NCBI RefSeq assembly: GCF_034541975.1 | Contig: NZ_JAVYJM010000001.1 | Direction: 5' to 3' (one strand) | Origin: Dermacoccus abyssi | GTDB lineage: Bacteria; Actinomycetota; Actinomycetes; Actinomycetales; Dermatophilaceae | Length of the DNA: 64,000 nucleotides | Shown here: in pieces, positions 7,983 through 16,509 of the stretch | Numbering within the stretch: the first letter of the stretch is position 1 | Layout: the number at the start of each line of letters is the position of its first letter | Notes under the pieces: model-generated | Seen by the model: the letters and a program-made list of their open reading frames with translations, nothing else | Database searches by the model: none | Told to the model about the DNA's origin: nothing | Position numbers and translations under genes: made by a program

Positions 7983-9029
7983 ATGACCACAGCTGTTGCC
8001 TGCTACCAGGCCGTTGCCGCCGACGCCCCCCTCGAGAAGGGCACCGTCGAGCGCCGAGACCTGCGTCCCGACGACGTCCGCATCGAAATCGAGTTCGCCG
8101 GAATCTGCCACTCCGACATCCACACCGTGCGCGAGGAGTGGGGCAAGATCACCTTCCCGATGGTGACCGGCCACGAGATCATCGGTCGCGTCACCGAGGT
8201 CGGCTCCGACGTCACGAAGTTCACCGTCGGCGAGCGCGCCGGCGTCGGCTGCCTCGTCGACTCCTGCCGCGAGTGCGAGTGGTGCCTCGCCGGCGAGGAG
8301 AACAACTGCCCGAACTCCGTCGGCACCTACAACGGCATCGACCGCTTCGACGGCACGCCCACCGCCGGCGGCTACTCGACGCAGATCGTCGTCTCCGAAG
8401 CCTTCGCCATCCACATCCCCGAAAGCCTTGACGCCGCAGCCGCCACCCCGCTGCTGTGCGCCGGCATCACCACCTACTCGCCGCTTCGCACCTGGGGCGT
8501 CAAGGAAGGCTCCAAGGTCGCCGTCGTCGGGATGGGCGGGCTCGGCCACGTCGCCGTCAAGCTCGCCAAGGCCATGGGCGCCGACGTCACCGTCATCTCC
8601 CAGACCCGCTCCAAGGAAGAGGACGGACGCCGCTACGGCGCCACCGACTGGATCGCGACGACCGAAGACCCCGACGCCGTCAAGAAGCGTCGCGGCGAAT
8701 TCGACGTCATCCTCAACACCGTGTCCGCACCCATCAACGTGCGCCACTACCTCGCCGCGTTGCGCCCCCACGGCGCCCTCGTCATGCTCGGCCTGCCCAT
8801 GGACAACCTCGAGTTCAACGCGGCCAACGTCATCCTCGGCCGCAAGTCCGTCACCGGCTCCAACATCGGCGGCATCCGCGAAACGCAGGAAATGATCGAC
8901 TTCTGCGCCGAGCACGACGTCACCGCCGAAATCGAACTCATCAACGCCGACACCATCAACGAGGCCTACGACCGCGTCGTCGGCTCCGACGTGAAGTACC
9001 GGTTCGTGATCGACGCCAAGACGTTTTGA
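7983..9029 (+). CDS. Zinc-dependent NAD(P)+ alcohol dehydrogenase (YahK/CAD-like)
   Basis: A 348-aa medium-chain dehydrogenase from the ATG at 7983. Catalytic zinc ligands are visible as Cys42-His43 in GICHSDIHT and His64-Glu65 in TGHE. The structural zinc lobe uses Cys95, Cys98, Cys101 and Cys109, and the nucleotide-binding turn is VGMGGLGHVA. The GICHSDIHT motif and overall length match the YahK/cinnamyl-alcohol-dehydrogenase-like group, which reduces aldehydes with NADPH. It is monocistronic, with a hairpin 22 bp after the stop. The substrate is not predictable. Confidence 0.88.
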   Translation: MTTAVACYQAVAADAPLEKGTVERRDLRPDDVRIEIEFAGICHSDIHTVREEWGKITFPMVTGHEIIGRVTEVGSDVTKFTVGERAGVGCLVDSCRECEWCLAGEENNCPNSVGTYNGIDRFDGTPTAGGYSTQIVVSEAFAIHIPESLDAAAATPLLCAGITTYSPLRTWGVKEGSKVAVVGMGGLGHVAVKLAKAMGADVTVISQTRSKEEDGRRYGATDWIATTEDPDAVKKRRGEFDVILNTVSAPINVRHYLAALRPHGALVMLGLPMDNLEFNAANVILGRKSVTGSNIGGIRETQEMIDFCAEHDVTAEIELINADTINEAYDRVVGSDVKYRFVIDAKTF

Positions 9030-9051
9030 TTCTCCCTTGCCCCGTGTTCCG

Positions 9052-9099
9052 GCGGGTTCACTGACGGCGCTCGTAGGCTCGCGCCGTCAGTGAGCCCGC
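9052..9099 (+). terminator. Hairpin after the alcohol dehydrogenase
   Basis: GCGGGTTCACTGACGGCGC pairs with the segment ending TGAGCCCGC with one mismatch across about 19 bp. It is a likely terminator. Confidence 0.7.
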
Positions 9100-9289
9100 T
9101 CGGTTCGACAGGGCTTCGGGCCGCACGCGTTCCTCGTCGGTGCGGAGTCCGCTTCCAGCGTGGTGCTGTTGAGGGGGAGTGTCTCGGCTTCGTGACCTGG
9201 CCGGGGGCTGCTCGGTAGTCGGCTGAGGTGCGTGGCGCGCCTCTAGTGTCGCGCGTCATTAATTCGTTGACAGTATGGGATGATGGCAT

Positions 9290-10348
9290 ATGCCGTCACC
9301 TGTGCTGGAGATCAGCGAAGAGGACCGTGCGACCCTGACCTCGTGGACACGGTCGCGGACGTTGCCGGCGGGACGTGCGCAGCGTGCGCGGATCGTGCTG
9401 GCCGTCGCGGCGGGGACGGGCACCTCGGCAGTGGCGCGGCATGTCGGGGTCTCGCGTCCGACTGTGATCAAGTGGCGTGACCGGTTCGCCGTCGACGGGC
9501 TCGCTGGCCTCGAGGACGAGGAGCGTTCGGGCCGACCGAAACGCATCGATGATGCCGTGATCATCGCCACCACGCTCGAGCCGCCACCGGCCAAACTCGG
9601 GGTGACGCATTGGTCCTCGCGGTTGCTGGGCAGGCACTTGGGGATCGGGGATGCCACCGTCGCCCGTGCCTGGCGCAAGTACGGGGTCAAGCCATTGCGG
9701 CGGGAGACGTTCAAGTTCTCCACAGACCCGGAGCTGGAGGCCAAGGTCCGCGACGTGGTCGGGCTGTACCTGAACCCACCGGAGAAGGCGGTCGTGCTGT
9801 GCGTGGATGAGAAGTCCCAGATCCAGGCCTTGAACCGGACCGCGCCGATCCTGCCGCTGCGACCAGGCTTGCCGGAGAAGGCGACCCACGACTACAAGCG
9901 CAATGGCACCACCACGCTGTTCGCCGCTCTCGAGGTAGCCACCGGTGCGGTGACCGACCAGTGCTACGACCGGCACGGTAAGGCCGAGTTCCTCGACTTC
10001 CTCAAGAAGGTCGCCAGGGCTTACCCGCGCCGGGAGCTGCACGTGGTCCTGGACAACTACCACACCCACAAGCACGAGGACATCAAGCAGTGGCTGGCCA
10101 AGCACCCGCGGATCACGTTGCACTTCACCCCGACCAGCGGGTCCTGGCTCAACCTCGTCGAGGTTTTCTTCGGGATCATCACCCGACAGGCCATCCGCCG
10201 CGGCTCCTTCGACAGCGTCAAGCAACTCGTCACAGCGATCAGCACCTTCATCGACGGCTGGAACGAGCGCTGCCACCCATTCATCTGGACCAAGACCGCC
10301 GAGGAAATCCTGCCCCACGCCACCCGTCAAACCAGTTCAGGCGCGTGA
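9290..10348 (+). CDS. IS630-family transposase
   Basis: A 352-aa transposase. Residues about 30-75 form a helix-turn-helix (VARHVGVSRPTVIKWRDRF), followed by a second winged segment and then the DDE catalytic core. The acidic triad is Asp173 in CVDEKSQIQ, Asp255 in VLDNYHTHKH and Glu291 in LNLVEVFFG, giving DD35E spacing typical of IS630/Tc1-mariner enzymes. The frame is intact from ATG to TGA, and the stop codon lies inside the inner right-end repeat. It should cut at TA targets. With intact outer repeats, the copy may still be active. Confidence 0.9.
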   Translation: MPSPVLEISEEDRATLTSWTRSRTLPAGRAQRARIVLAVAAGTGTSAVARHVGVSRPTVIKWRDRFAVDGLAGLEDEERSGRPKRIDDAVIIATTLEPPPAKLGVTHWSSRLLGRHLGIGDATVARAWRKYGVKPLRRETFKFSTDPELEAKVRDVVGLYLNPPEKAVVLCVDEKSQIQALNRTAPILPLRPGLPEKATHDYKRNGTTTLFAALEVATGAVTDQCYDRHGKAEFLDFLKKVARAYPRRELHVVLDNYHTHKHEDIKQWLAKHPRITLHFTPTSGSWLNLVEVFFGIITRQAIRRGSFDSVKQLVTAISTFIDGWNERCHPFIWTKTAEEILPHATRQTSSGA

Positions 10349-10351
10349 CAT
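10326..10351. repeat. Inner right-end repeat of the IS630 element
   Basis: GTCAAACCAGTTCAGGCGCG and the six following bases match the outer right end (11353-11378) at 23 of 26 positions. It overlaps the transposase stop and abuts the cadD stop. The flanking TA is missing here, so the outer copy is the likelier active end. Confidence 0.75.
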
Positions 10352-10947
10352 CAGAGACCGAACGCGCCGCCGCCGACGAGGATTGCGACGCCCAGTCCGA
10401 TCAGGACGATGGGGAAGAGGATGTGCTCCCGCCGTTCGAGGACCTCGGCGATGGGTCGACGCGTGGCGACGAACTTGGCGGTGGCCACCAGCACTGCCAC
10501 GAGCACGAGGAAAACGATGCAGAAGGTGATGACAGCGGGAGTACTGATGTTGAGGAAGACCGGGACGTAAACGCCGATGTTGTCCCCACCGTTGGCGAAG
10601 GTGACGCCGGCGACGGTCGCCACGGCAACGCTCTTACCTGACACGGCGGCATCATCGTCGTCGCCCTCGCCGCGGTAGACCTCCCACGCAGCCCAGAGAC
10701 CCAGCGCGAGGGGGATGAGCCCAAAGTAGGGAATCGCCTCCTCTGGCAGCGCCCACCCCGCCCCCAAGGTCACCACGAGTGCGGCGGCGAGGATCCCGAC
10801 GAAGCCAAGGTATTGCCCGGCCAAGATCTTCGCGGTCGTCCCGGGGCGTCCGGCACCTCGGGCGAAGAAGAGCGAGAGCACGATGATGTCGTCGATGTTG
10901 GTCGCGATGAAGAGCCCGATCGCTTGGAGCAGCGCCGCGGCCGTCAT
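10351..10947 (-). CDS. cadD: CadD-family cadmium resistance transporter
   Basis: A 198-aa membrane protein starting at the ATG 10947-10945, which overlaps the cmtR stop (ATGA), so the two are translationally coupled. It opens with a membrane helix containing IGLFIATNIDDIIVLSLFFA and has a second half with TFANGGDNIGVYVPVF. These repeated acidic-in-membrane motifs are characteristic of the CadD/LysE-superfamily exporters. About five to six hydrophobic segments are visible. Partnered with a Cd/Pb-sensing repressor, it is expected to export cadmium. It is cargo of the surrounding IS630-type element and its stop directly adjoins the inner terminal repeat. Confidence 0.85.
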   Translation of the reverse strand: MTAAALLQAIGLFIATNIDDIIVLSLFFARGAGRPGTTAKILAGQYLGFVGILAAALVVTLGAGWALPEEAIPYFGLIPLALGLWAAWEVYRGEGDDDDAAVSGKSVAVATVAGVTFANGGDNIGVYVPVFLNISTPAVITFCIVFLVLVAVLVATAKFVATRRPIAEVLERREHILFPIVLIGLGVAILVGGGAFGL

Positions 10948-11303
10948 GCGCCGGACCTGCCGTCGTGGCAACCAGGCACCTCGCAGGCGACGTCGAGGCA
11001 GGGGGCGTCCGCGTCGACGGCCAGCTTGACCTCGACCAGCTCGGTGAGCGCACGTGCGAGGTGGGGGTCAGCGATCTCGTAAAGGGCCTGGCGGCCCTCA
11101 TGGGTGGCGACCACGATCCCGCAGTCCCGCAGGCAACCCAGGTGGTTCGACACATTCGAGCGCGTCAGGTCTAGCGCGTTGGCGAGCTCTGCCGGATGCG
11201 CGGGGCACGCCAGAAGCGACAGAAGGATCCGTGAACGCGTGGGGTCGGCCATCGCCCGGCCCAGACGCTGCATGGCGTCCAAGCGGGAAGCAAGAGTCAG
11301 CAT
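10944..11303 (-). CDS. cmtR: Cd(II)/Pb(II)-sensing ArsR/SmtB-type repressor, CmtR-like
   Basis: A 119-aa winged-helix repressor beginning MLTLASRLDAMQRLGRAMAD. The recognition helix region LTRSNVSNHLGCLRDCG is almost that of Mycobacterium tuberculosis CmtR. The known metal-binding cysteines of CmtR (57, 61 and 102) are all present at exactly those positions here (Cys57, Cys61, Cys102). It is expected to repress its own transcript and release DNA on binding cadmium or lead, switching on the overlapping cadD gene. It is cargo of the IS630-type element. Confidence 0.9.
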   Translation of the reverse strand: MLTLASRLDAMQRLGRAMADPTRSRILLSLLACPAHPAELANALDLTRSNVSNHLGCLRDCGIVVATHEGRQALYEIADPHLARALTELVEVKLAVDADAPCLDVACEVPGCHDGRSGA

Positions 11304-11307
11304 GCAC

Positions 11308-11331
11308 TGAACGATACAGTAACCGCTGAAC
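11308..11331 (-). promoter_or_regulatory. Possible CmtR operator/promoter
   Basis: Direct TGAAC repeats at 11308 and 11327 flank an AT-richer spacer just upstream of the cmtR ATG. The short distance between gene and element end leaves little other room for a promoter. The assignment is weak. Confidence 0.3.
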
Positions 11332-11381
11332 TACAATCGCCCCACCCAACTCGTCAAACAAGTTCAGACGCGTGACACTAG

Positions 11382-11443
11382 CCGGTGCACTTGTGTCGAT
11401 CTGGCCGCGATATATCGCCGCCAGATCGAGACAACTGCACCGG
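11382..11443. repeat. 62-bp near-perfect palindrome beside the transposon insertion
   Basis: The block reads CCGGTGCA...TGCACCGG with centre GCGATATATCGC, and opposing halves differ at only about three positions. It starts two bases after the TA duplication of the IS630 element and lies downstream of the minus-strand RelA-type gene. It could be that gene's terminator, an extragenic palindrome, or a preferred insertion neighbourhood. Confidence 0.7.
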
Positions 11444-11469
11444 ATGCGTCGCGGGCCTTGGCACCGTCC

Positions 11470-12450
11470 CTACGACAGGTTGCCCAGGCGCTGCAGGCGG
11501 CCGCGCAGCGAATCCTGACGCTCGGCGTTGCCCGGCAGCTCGACGAAGCGCTCCCGGAACCGAGCCAGCAGGTCGTCCTCGAGTCGGCGCACCGCACCGG
11601 GCGGGAAGCTGTAGCCCATCGCGCGGGACACCCGCTCGGACGAGACACCCTGCAACTCCACGCGCAGGTCGTGGATCGACTCGACACCGAGTTCCGTCAG
11701 CAAGTCGGCCGTGTCGACGTAGTGATCGACACGGGAGAAGCGCGAATCGGCATAGCGGCCCGCGAGGAACGACGCGAGCTCGCGCGGGTCGATGCGCCCA
11801 CCGGCATCGTCGAAGTCGCGCTCACGCACCCCCGACGCCAAGGTGTCGCGGATGACCGAGAACTCCCGGTCGGCCAACTCGATGAGCCCTGCCGCCAGTG
11901 TGAAGCGGCGGTCCAGCTCCGAAGCGTGCTCGCTCGGCACCTCACCCTTGTACCGCGCGTCGTGCTCGAACTCGGCCCACGCGTGCTGCAGCACCGTGCG
12001 CAACTGCACCGAGACGCACTTCGACGCCTCGTACCCCGTCGCGTCGGTGTCGGTCGAGATCAGCATGTGACGACTCGCGTACCCGAACCGTCCCTCGCTC
12101 GCGGTTTCGCGTCCCATGTCGCGATCTTCGAGGACGGTGTAGTGGTCGCCGAGCAACTGGGCGACCGGCTCGATGTCGCTGAGCGTGTACGTCACGATGC
12201 GCACGCCCACCTGGTCGGTGATCTCGACGAGCGGGTCGAAATCGGTGTGACCCAGCTGCTCCGCGCGGCGAACCACCTTGGCGGAGAAGGACGCAGGAGA
12301 TTTCGCGCGACCCGTCACCGACAGGTAGTTGATGCCGGCGTCGTCGACGATCGCGCGGATGCGGCGCACCGTTTCGTCGGTGCGCCGCACGGTACGAGGG
12401 TGACGGGACGCGTACGTCGCGTTCGCTCGCTGCAGTGACTTGCGGCTCAT
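11470..12450 (-). CDS. RelA/SpoT-domain (p)ppGpp synthetase-like protein
   Basis: A 326-aa protein from the ATG at 12450-12448 (MSRKSLQRANATYASRHPRT). The synthetase-fold signatures are present: SVTGRAKSPASFSAKV, DQVGVRIVTYTLSD, EGRFGYASRHML, and SVQLRTVLQHAWAEFEHD, the conserved substrate-binding helix. There is no HD hydrolase domain, TGS or ACT domain, so this is a stand-alone synthetase; about 130 extra C-terminal residues follow the core, with no family assigned. It should make alarmone from ATP and GDP/GTP or be a regulatory relative. It is divergent from the PBP gene with only about 110 bp between starts. Confidence 0.82.
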   Translation of the reverse strand: MSRKSLQRANATYASRHPRTVRRTDETVRRIRAIVDDAGINYLSVTGRAKSPASFSAKVVRRAEQLGHTDFDPLVEITDQVGVRIVTYTLSDIEPVAQLLGDHYTVLEDRDMGRETASEGRFGYASRHMLISTDTDATGYEASKCVSVQLRTVLQHAWAEFEHDARYKGEVPSEHASELDRRFTLAAGLIELADREFSVIRDTLASGVRERDFDDAGGRIDPRELASFLAGRYADSRFSRVDHYVDTADLLTELGVESIHDLRVELQGVSSERVSRAMGYSFPPGAVRRLEDDLLARFRERFVELPGNAERQDSLRGRLQRLGNLS

Positions 12451-12558
12451 GGGGGAATCCAAACAGAAACGACCGACGGCTGTCGGGAGGTGCGGGTTTC
12501 GAATCGGTGGGAGGGCGATGTCGGAGACGGTCGGTACCCTGGAAGGTAATATCCGCGC

Positions 12559-14928
12559 GTGCTCCGAGGCTCGCGCCGCACGAAGCGAGGCAAGTACGTG
12601 GTCAATGAGTCGGGCCAGGGGCGCGGTAACGCGGGTGGTCGCCCCGCCGCCGGAGGCAGGAAGCCGCAGGCTTCTTCGAAGGGTTCCTCGAAGAGCGCCG
12701 CGGCCGGGTGGATCGCCTCCCGCCGCGCCAAGGCGTCCAAGCGCTCGATGCCGGTGCGCATCCTGCGCGGTGCTCTCATCGGCTTCGCCAGCCTGTTCCT
12801 GCTCGCCGTCCTGGCTTTCGTCGTTCTCTACATGGCCATCGACATTCCCAAGGCCAACGCGCAGGCCACCCAGTCCGTCTCTGTCGTCTACTACGCCGAC
12901 GGCAAGACGGAGATGGGTCGTTTCACCACGACGAACCGCGATCCCGTTGCCATCGAGAAGGTGCCCGAGCACGTCCAGCGCGCCTTCATCGCTGCGGAGG
13001 ACCGCAGCTTCTATTCGAACCGAGGCATCTCACCGAAGGGCATCGCCCGAGCGTTCATCAACAACTTCAAGGGTGAGGGAAGCGGCAGTCAGGGTGGTTC
13101 GACCCTGACGCAGCAGTACGTCAAGAACTACTTCCTCACCCAGGACAAGACGATCACCCGCAAGGTCAAAGAGGTCGTCATCAGCCTCAAGGTCGACCAG
13201 GAGATGAGCAAGAACCAGATCCTTGAGGCCTACCTCAACAACGTCTACTTCGGACGTGGCGCGTACGGCGTCCAGGCTGCGGCCAAGTCCTACTTCCACA
13301 AGGACGTCTCGAAGCTGACGCCGGTCGAGGGCGCCTTCCTCGCGTCGGTGGTCAACAACCCGGAGAACATGGATCCGACGGTCGGTCCCAACTCCGAGAA
13401 GCGCGCCAACGCGCGTATGGCGTACACGCTCAACGGCATGGTGAGCATGGGGTGGCTCTCGGAGGCGGAGCGCTCCAAGGCGACGATGCCCACGTTCTAC
13501 AAGCGTGAGCCCGTCAAGTACGCCGACGGACCCGAGGGGTACGTCGTCGCATCGGTGCGTCAGGAGCTGTCGCGCAAGCTCAAGCTCTCGACCACCGACA
13601 TCGACCGTGGCGGTCTGCGCATCACGACGACGATCGACAAGCGCACCCAGGACGCCGCCGTCCGCGCCGTCGAGGCCCACACGCCGGTGGTGTTGCAGGG
13701 CAAGTTGCACACGGGTCTCGTCGCGGAGAAGGCGAACAACGGTGCCGTCGTCGCCATGTACGGCGGAGCCGACTACGACCCCGTCAAGGCGCCCTACTCC
13801 GACGCCGACCGCTCGATGCTGCAGAGTGCCTCGACGATGAAGATCTACGCAGCCATCGCTGCGCTGCGCGACGGCAAGACCATCGACACGCGGTACAACG
13901 GCAACAACTACATGCGGCTCGGGCCGAACTCGTTCGTGCAGAACGACCACAACAAGTCGTACGGCTTCCAGCCGATCACGAACATGCTCGCGTACTCGAT
14001 CAACACGGCGTTCGTGCGGCTCAACCAGGACATCGGCCCGGAGAAGACCCTCAAGGCCGCACAGGATTCGGGCATGCCCAAGACCCTCGGTGGCATGAAC
14101 GACACCAAGGAGATCCTCAACGTCCTCGGTACCGGTGACAGCCGCGTCGTCGACCAGGCCACGGGCTACAACACGCTCAACTCCGGCGGAAAGCGCTACG
14201 ACCGCTACCTCATCTCGAAGGTGCGTACGTACGACGAGAGCTACAGCTACGACGTGAAGGTCGAGGGCGAGCAGGCCTATGACAAGGGCATCGCCGACGA
14301 CGTCACGTGGGCTCTGGGCAAGACCGGCGTCTACGGAACGGCCGCCGGCACGCAGTACCAGCTGAACCGTCCGTTGGCCGCGAAGACGGGTACCGCGACG
14401 GGTAACAAGTACATCTGGTTCAACGGATTCACGCCGGGCCAGCTCACGACCTCCGTCGGGATGTACTACAGCGAGGACGGACGCACGGCGAAGCCGATGC
14501 AGAACCTGCCCGGCATCCCGTCGGCGGACGTCTACGGCGCCGGCCTGCCTCGCAAGGTGTGGGTCGACTTCATGAAGGCCGCGCTCCAGGGCCAGGAGGT
14601 CACGAAGCTGCCGGAGCGCTCGTACTACAACCAAAACAAGCCGCAGACCCAGGATCCTCTGCCGAGCAGCACCTACGTGCCCCCGTCAACGGCACCGACG
14701 CCCTACCCGGAGCGCAGCACGTCCTCGACGTCGTCGCCCTCGCCGGAGACGAGCGACTCCCCGGAGTCGTCCTCGAGCAGCTCGAGCAAGCTGCCCAGTT
14801 CGTCGAGTTCGTCCCCGAGCCGTTCCTCGAGTACGTCGAGTCCCAGGCCGTCGACGCCGCGGCCAACGTCGAGTTCTCCGCCGAGCCCGACGCCGACACC
14901 GAGTGGTTCCCTCACCTCGGCTCCGTGA
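12559..14928 (+). CDS. Class A penicillin-binding protein
   Basis: A bifunctional cell-wall synthase of up to 789 aa. After a basic Gly/Ser-rich cytoplasmic stretch, one membrane anchor lies at about residues 70-95. The glycosyltransferase domain has the catalytic region FIAAEDRSFYSNRG (Glu147) and GGSTLTQQYVKNYF. The transpeptidase shows Ser425-Thr-Met-Lys428, Ser480-Ile-Asn482 and Lys609-Thr-Gly. The last 75 or so residues are almost purely Ser, Pro and Thr, probably a wall-spanning disordered tail. The GTG at 12559 is used; an in-frame GTG at 12598 is an alternative start. It lies upstream of the rpsF region, as in many actinobacteria. Confidence 0.9.
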   Translation: MLRGSRRTKRGKYVVNESGQGRGNAGGRPAAGGRKPQASSKGSSKSAAAGWIASRRAKASKRSMPVRILRGALIGFASLFLLAVLAFVVLYMAIDIPKANAQATQSVSVVYYADGKTEMGRFTTTNRDPVAIEKVPEHVQRAFIAAEDRSFYSNRGISPKGIARAFINNFKGEGSGSQGGSTLTQQYVKNYFLTQDKTITRKVKEVVISLKVDQEMSKNQILEAYLNNVYFGRGAYGVQAAAKSYFHKDVSKLTPVEGAFLASVVNNPENMDPTVGPNSEKRANARMAYTLNGMVSMGWLSEAERSKATMPTFYKREPVKYADGPEGYVVASVRQELSRKLKLSTTDIDRGGLRITTTIDKRTQDAAVRAVEAHTPVVLQGKLHTGLVAEKANNGAVVAMYGGADYDPVKAPYSDADRSMLQSASTMKIYAAIAALRDGKTIDTRYNGNNYMRLGPNSFVQNDHNKSYGFQPITNMLAYSINTAFVRLNQDIGPEKTLKAAQDSGMPKTLGGMNDTKEILNVLGTGDSRVVDQATGYNTLNSGGKRYDRYLISKVRTYDESYSYDVKVEGEQAYDKGIADDVTWALGKTGVYGTAAGTQYQLNRPLAAKTGTATGNKYIWFNGFTPGQLTTSVGMYYSEDGRTAKPMQNLPGIPSADVYGAGLPRKVWVDFMKAALQGQEVTKLPERSYYNQNKPQTQDPLPSSTYVPPSTAPTPYPERSTSSTSSPSPETSDSPESSSSSSSKLPSSSSSSPSRSSSTSSPRPSTPRPTSSSPPSPTPTPSGSLTSAP

Positions 14929-14957
14929 CCTAGCGGCCACGCTCTAGGGTTGGGCCC

Positions 14958-16265
14958 ATGAGTTCAGGTGCGCAGAGGAAGAGCATGCGTCCTCAGCGTG
15001 TGCCGCGGCGCGCCGCGATGCCCTCGCGCACCGACTCCGTCGTCGCAGCGGCTTCGCACGTCATCGGAGGCCCGCTCGGGCGTCACGCCGTGCCGGGGGT
15101 GCGCGGATGGCGGCCCGCTGCGGCGGTTCTGTCGGCCCTCAGCTCGGTCTTCGTCGCGCTGGGCGTGCTCCAGAAGAACCACTGTGTCTCGACGGGCTGG
15201 GCCACGCCCGGATCGTTGTGGCGCGCCTGTTACTCGGATCTCCCCGTGGCCGTTGCGGGTGACGCAGGCAGCACGCCGTGGTCGTCACCGGGGAGTGCGG
15301 GGCAGCCACCGCTGACCGCGGCCATCACCTGGATCGTGAGGATCCTCGTGCCCGGTGGTTCGCAGCTGCGTCTGCAGCAGGGCATGTTCGCCTGGGGCGC
15401 AGCGCTCATCGCCCTGCTCATCGCCCTCGCCGTCTGCTTCACCGCGGCGTCGTTGCCGAAGGGACCGTGGGCTGCTGCGCACGTTGCCCTCTCGCCCGTC
15501 CTCATCACGACGGCTCTCATCTCGTTCGACGCGTTCGCCGTGCTGCTCGTTGCGGCCGGGCTGTGGGCCTGGAGCCGCAACCGGGCGGCGCTGAGTGGCG
15601 GGTTGCTCGCCGCAGCGCTTCTCACCAGGCCCGCGTTGGGCACCGTGTTGCTCGCCGTCATCCTCGTGGCTCTGGCTCGTCGGCGCACCCGCGATCTGGC
15701 CGGCGTTGCTCTCGGCGCAGCCGTGACGTTCGCCGTCGTCGGGGGTCTCATGCTGATCTCCGGAGCCAACCCGTTCGCGTCCTTCACGACGTGGAAGGCG
15801 CAGGGCGCGTCGTACGGCTCGCTGTGGCAGATCTTCTCGTTCGCAGGCTTCACACTCTCGCCCACGTCCCTGACGGCGCTCGCTGTCACCGGCTGGATCC
15901 TCGCCATCGGTCTCGGCTGGCTACTCGCGAGCCGCGACGAGACGATGACGCCCGCGGCCGTCGCGCTGCTCATGCTCGTCGTCGTCATGCTCACCTCGCG
16001 GGCGCTGCCGGTGCAGGCTGCTCTGTGGGTGCTTCCGCTCGTCGCCCTGTGCGCGATTCGTTGGCGCGACCACCTCGCGTGGGCGGGAGCAGAGTTCGCC
16101 TACTTCGTCGTCGTGTGGGGTTTCATCGCGCGTTCCTCGAACTCGGCCAAGGCGCTGCCGCAGGAGTGGTTCGCGGTCTTCGTCGCCGTGCGGCTCATCG
16201 CCGTTCTCTTCCTCGTGCGAGCCTGCATCGACTCCGTGGCCGGCCCCGCCCGCCGGGCGAAGTGA
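14958..16265 (+). CDS. Polytopic membrane protein, GT87/DUF2029-like glycosyltransferase
   Basis: A 435-aa protein 29 bp after the PBP gene. About 40 polar N-terminal residues precede roughly nine to ten membrane helices. An extracytoplasmic loop follows helix 1 (residues about 75-120) and ends at GQPPLTAAITWIV. This architecture matches the actinobacterial mannosyltransferase-like (GT87) proteins found between PBP and rpsF genes, which use polyprenyl-phosphate sugars. No clear catalytic motif was identified, so the activity is inferred from arrangement and neighbours. It may be co-transcribed with the PBP. Confidence 0.65.
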   Translation: MSSGAQRKSMRPQRVPRRAAMPSRTDSVVAAASHVIGGPLGRHAVPGVRGWRPAAAVLSALSSVFVALGVLQKNHCVSTGWATPGSLWRACYSDLPVAVAGDAGSTPWSSPGSAGQPPLTAAITWIVRILVPGGSQLRLQQGMFAWGAALIALLIALAVCFTAASLPKGPWAAAHVALSPVLITTALISFDAFAVLLVAAGLWAWSRNRAALSGGLLAAALLTRPALGTVLLAVILVALARRRTRDLAGVALGAAVTFAVVGGLMLISGANPFASFTTWKAQGASYGSLWQIFSFAGFTLSPTSLTALAVTGWILAIGLGWLLASRDETMTPAAVALLMLVVVMLTSRALPVQAALWVLPLVALCAIRWRDHLAWAGAEFAYFVVVWGFIARSSNSAKALPQEWFAVFVAVRLIAVLFLVRACIDSVAGPARRAK

Positions 16266-16509
16266 TCGCCGCCCGAGCCGACGCACCGACTCATGGGCAG
16301 TCGTCCACAGATTTCGTCCGTCGTGACGGCAACGGGTAGTCTTGAGAGGCTTACGCCCTCTTGTCCACAACCCGTGGACGCCACTTTTTTCCCGAAAGCG
16401 CTCACGACGAGCACGATCGGGCCAGGAGGCGGTGAGGGCGAGCAACGCTGCAACCCTCCTGTCACGGAGAGACCGTGACCGCTTTAGACCAAAGGAGGTG
16501 GGTTACCGC
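16266..16509 (+). promoter_or_regulatory. Leader/promoter region of the rpsF operon with DnaA-box-like sites
   Basis: There is no gene in these 244 bases. TTGTCCACAA at 16361-16370 equals a DnaA box, and CGTCCACAG lies at about 16302. The strong ribosome site AAAGGAGGTG at 16491-16500 precedes rpsF. Confidence 0.4.

Larger units (their letters stand above)
9246..11378. mobile_element. IS630-type element carrying cmtR-cadD cargo
   Basis: The outer ends are inverted repeats: left GTGTCGCGCGTC onward (9246-9271) and right, read in reverse, GTGTCACGCGTC onward (11378-11353). Both are flanked by TA (9244-9245 and 11379-11380), the TA target duplication expected of the IS630/Tc1 group. With the TA included, 22 of 29 terminal positions agree. 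The element carries a plus-strand transposase and, on the minus strand, a CmtR-type repressor and a CadD-type cadmium transporter. A second right-end copy (10326-10351) sits between transposase and cargo, so cargo is enclosed by inner and outer right ends. Confidence 0.8.

Noticed and set aside
9267..9272. TTGACA as a transposase -35 promoter box
   Set aside because: Only 17 bases separate it from the start codon, leaving no room for a -10 box and a transcription start.
16361..16370. A chromosomal origin at the rpsF leader
   Set aside because: One exact DnaA box and one partial one are too few, and dnaA/dnaN are not in the window.
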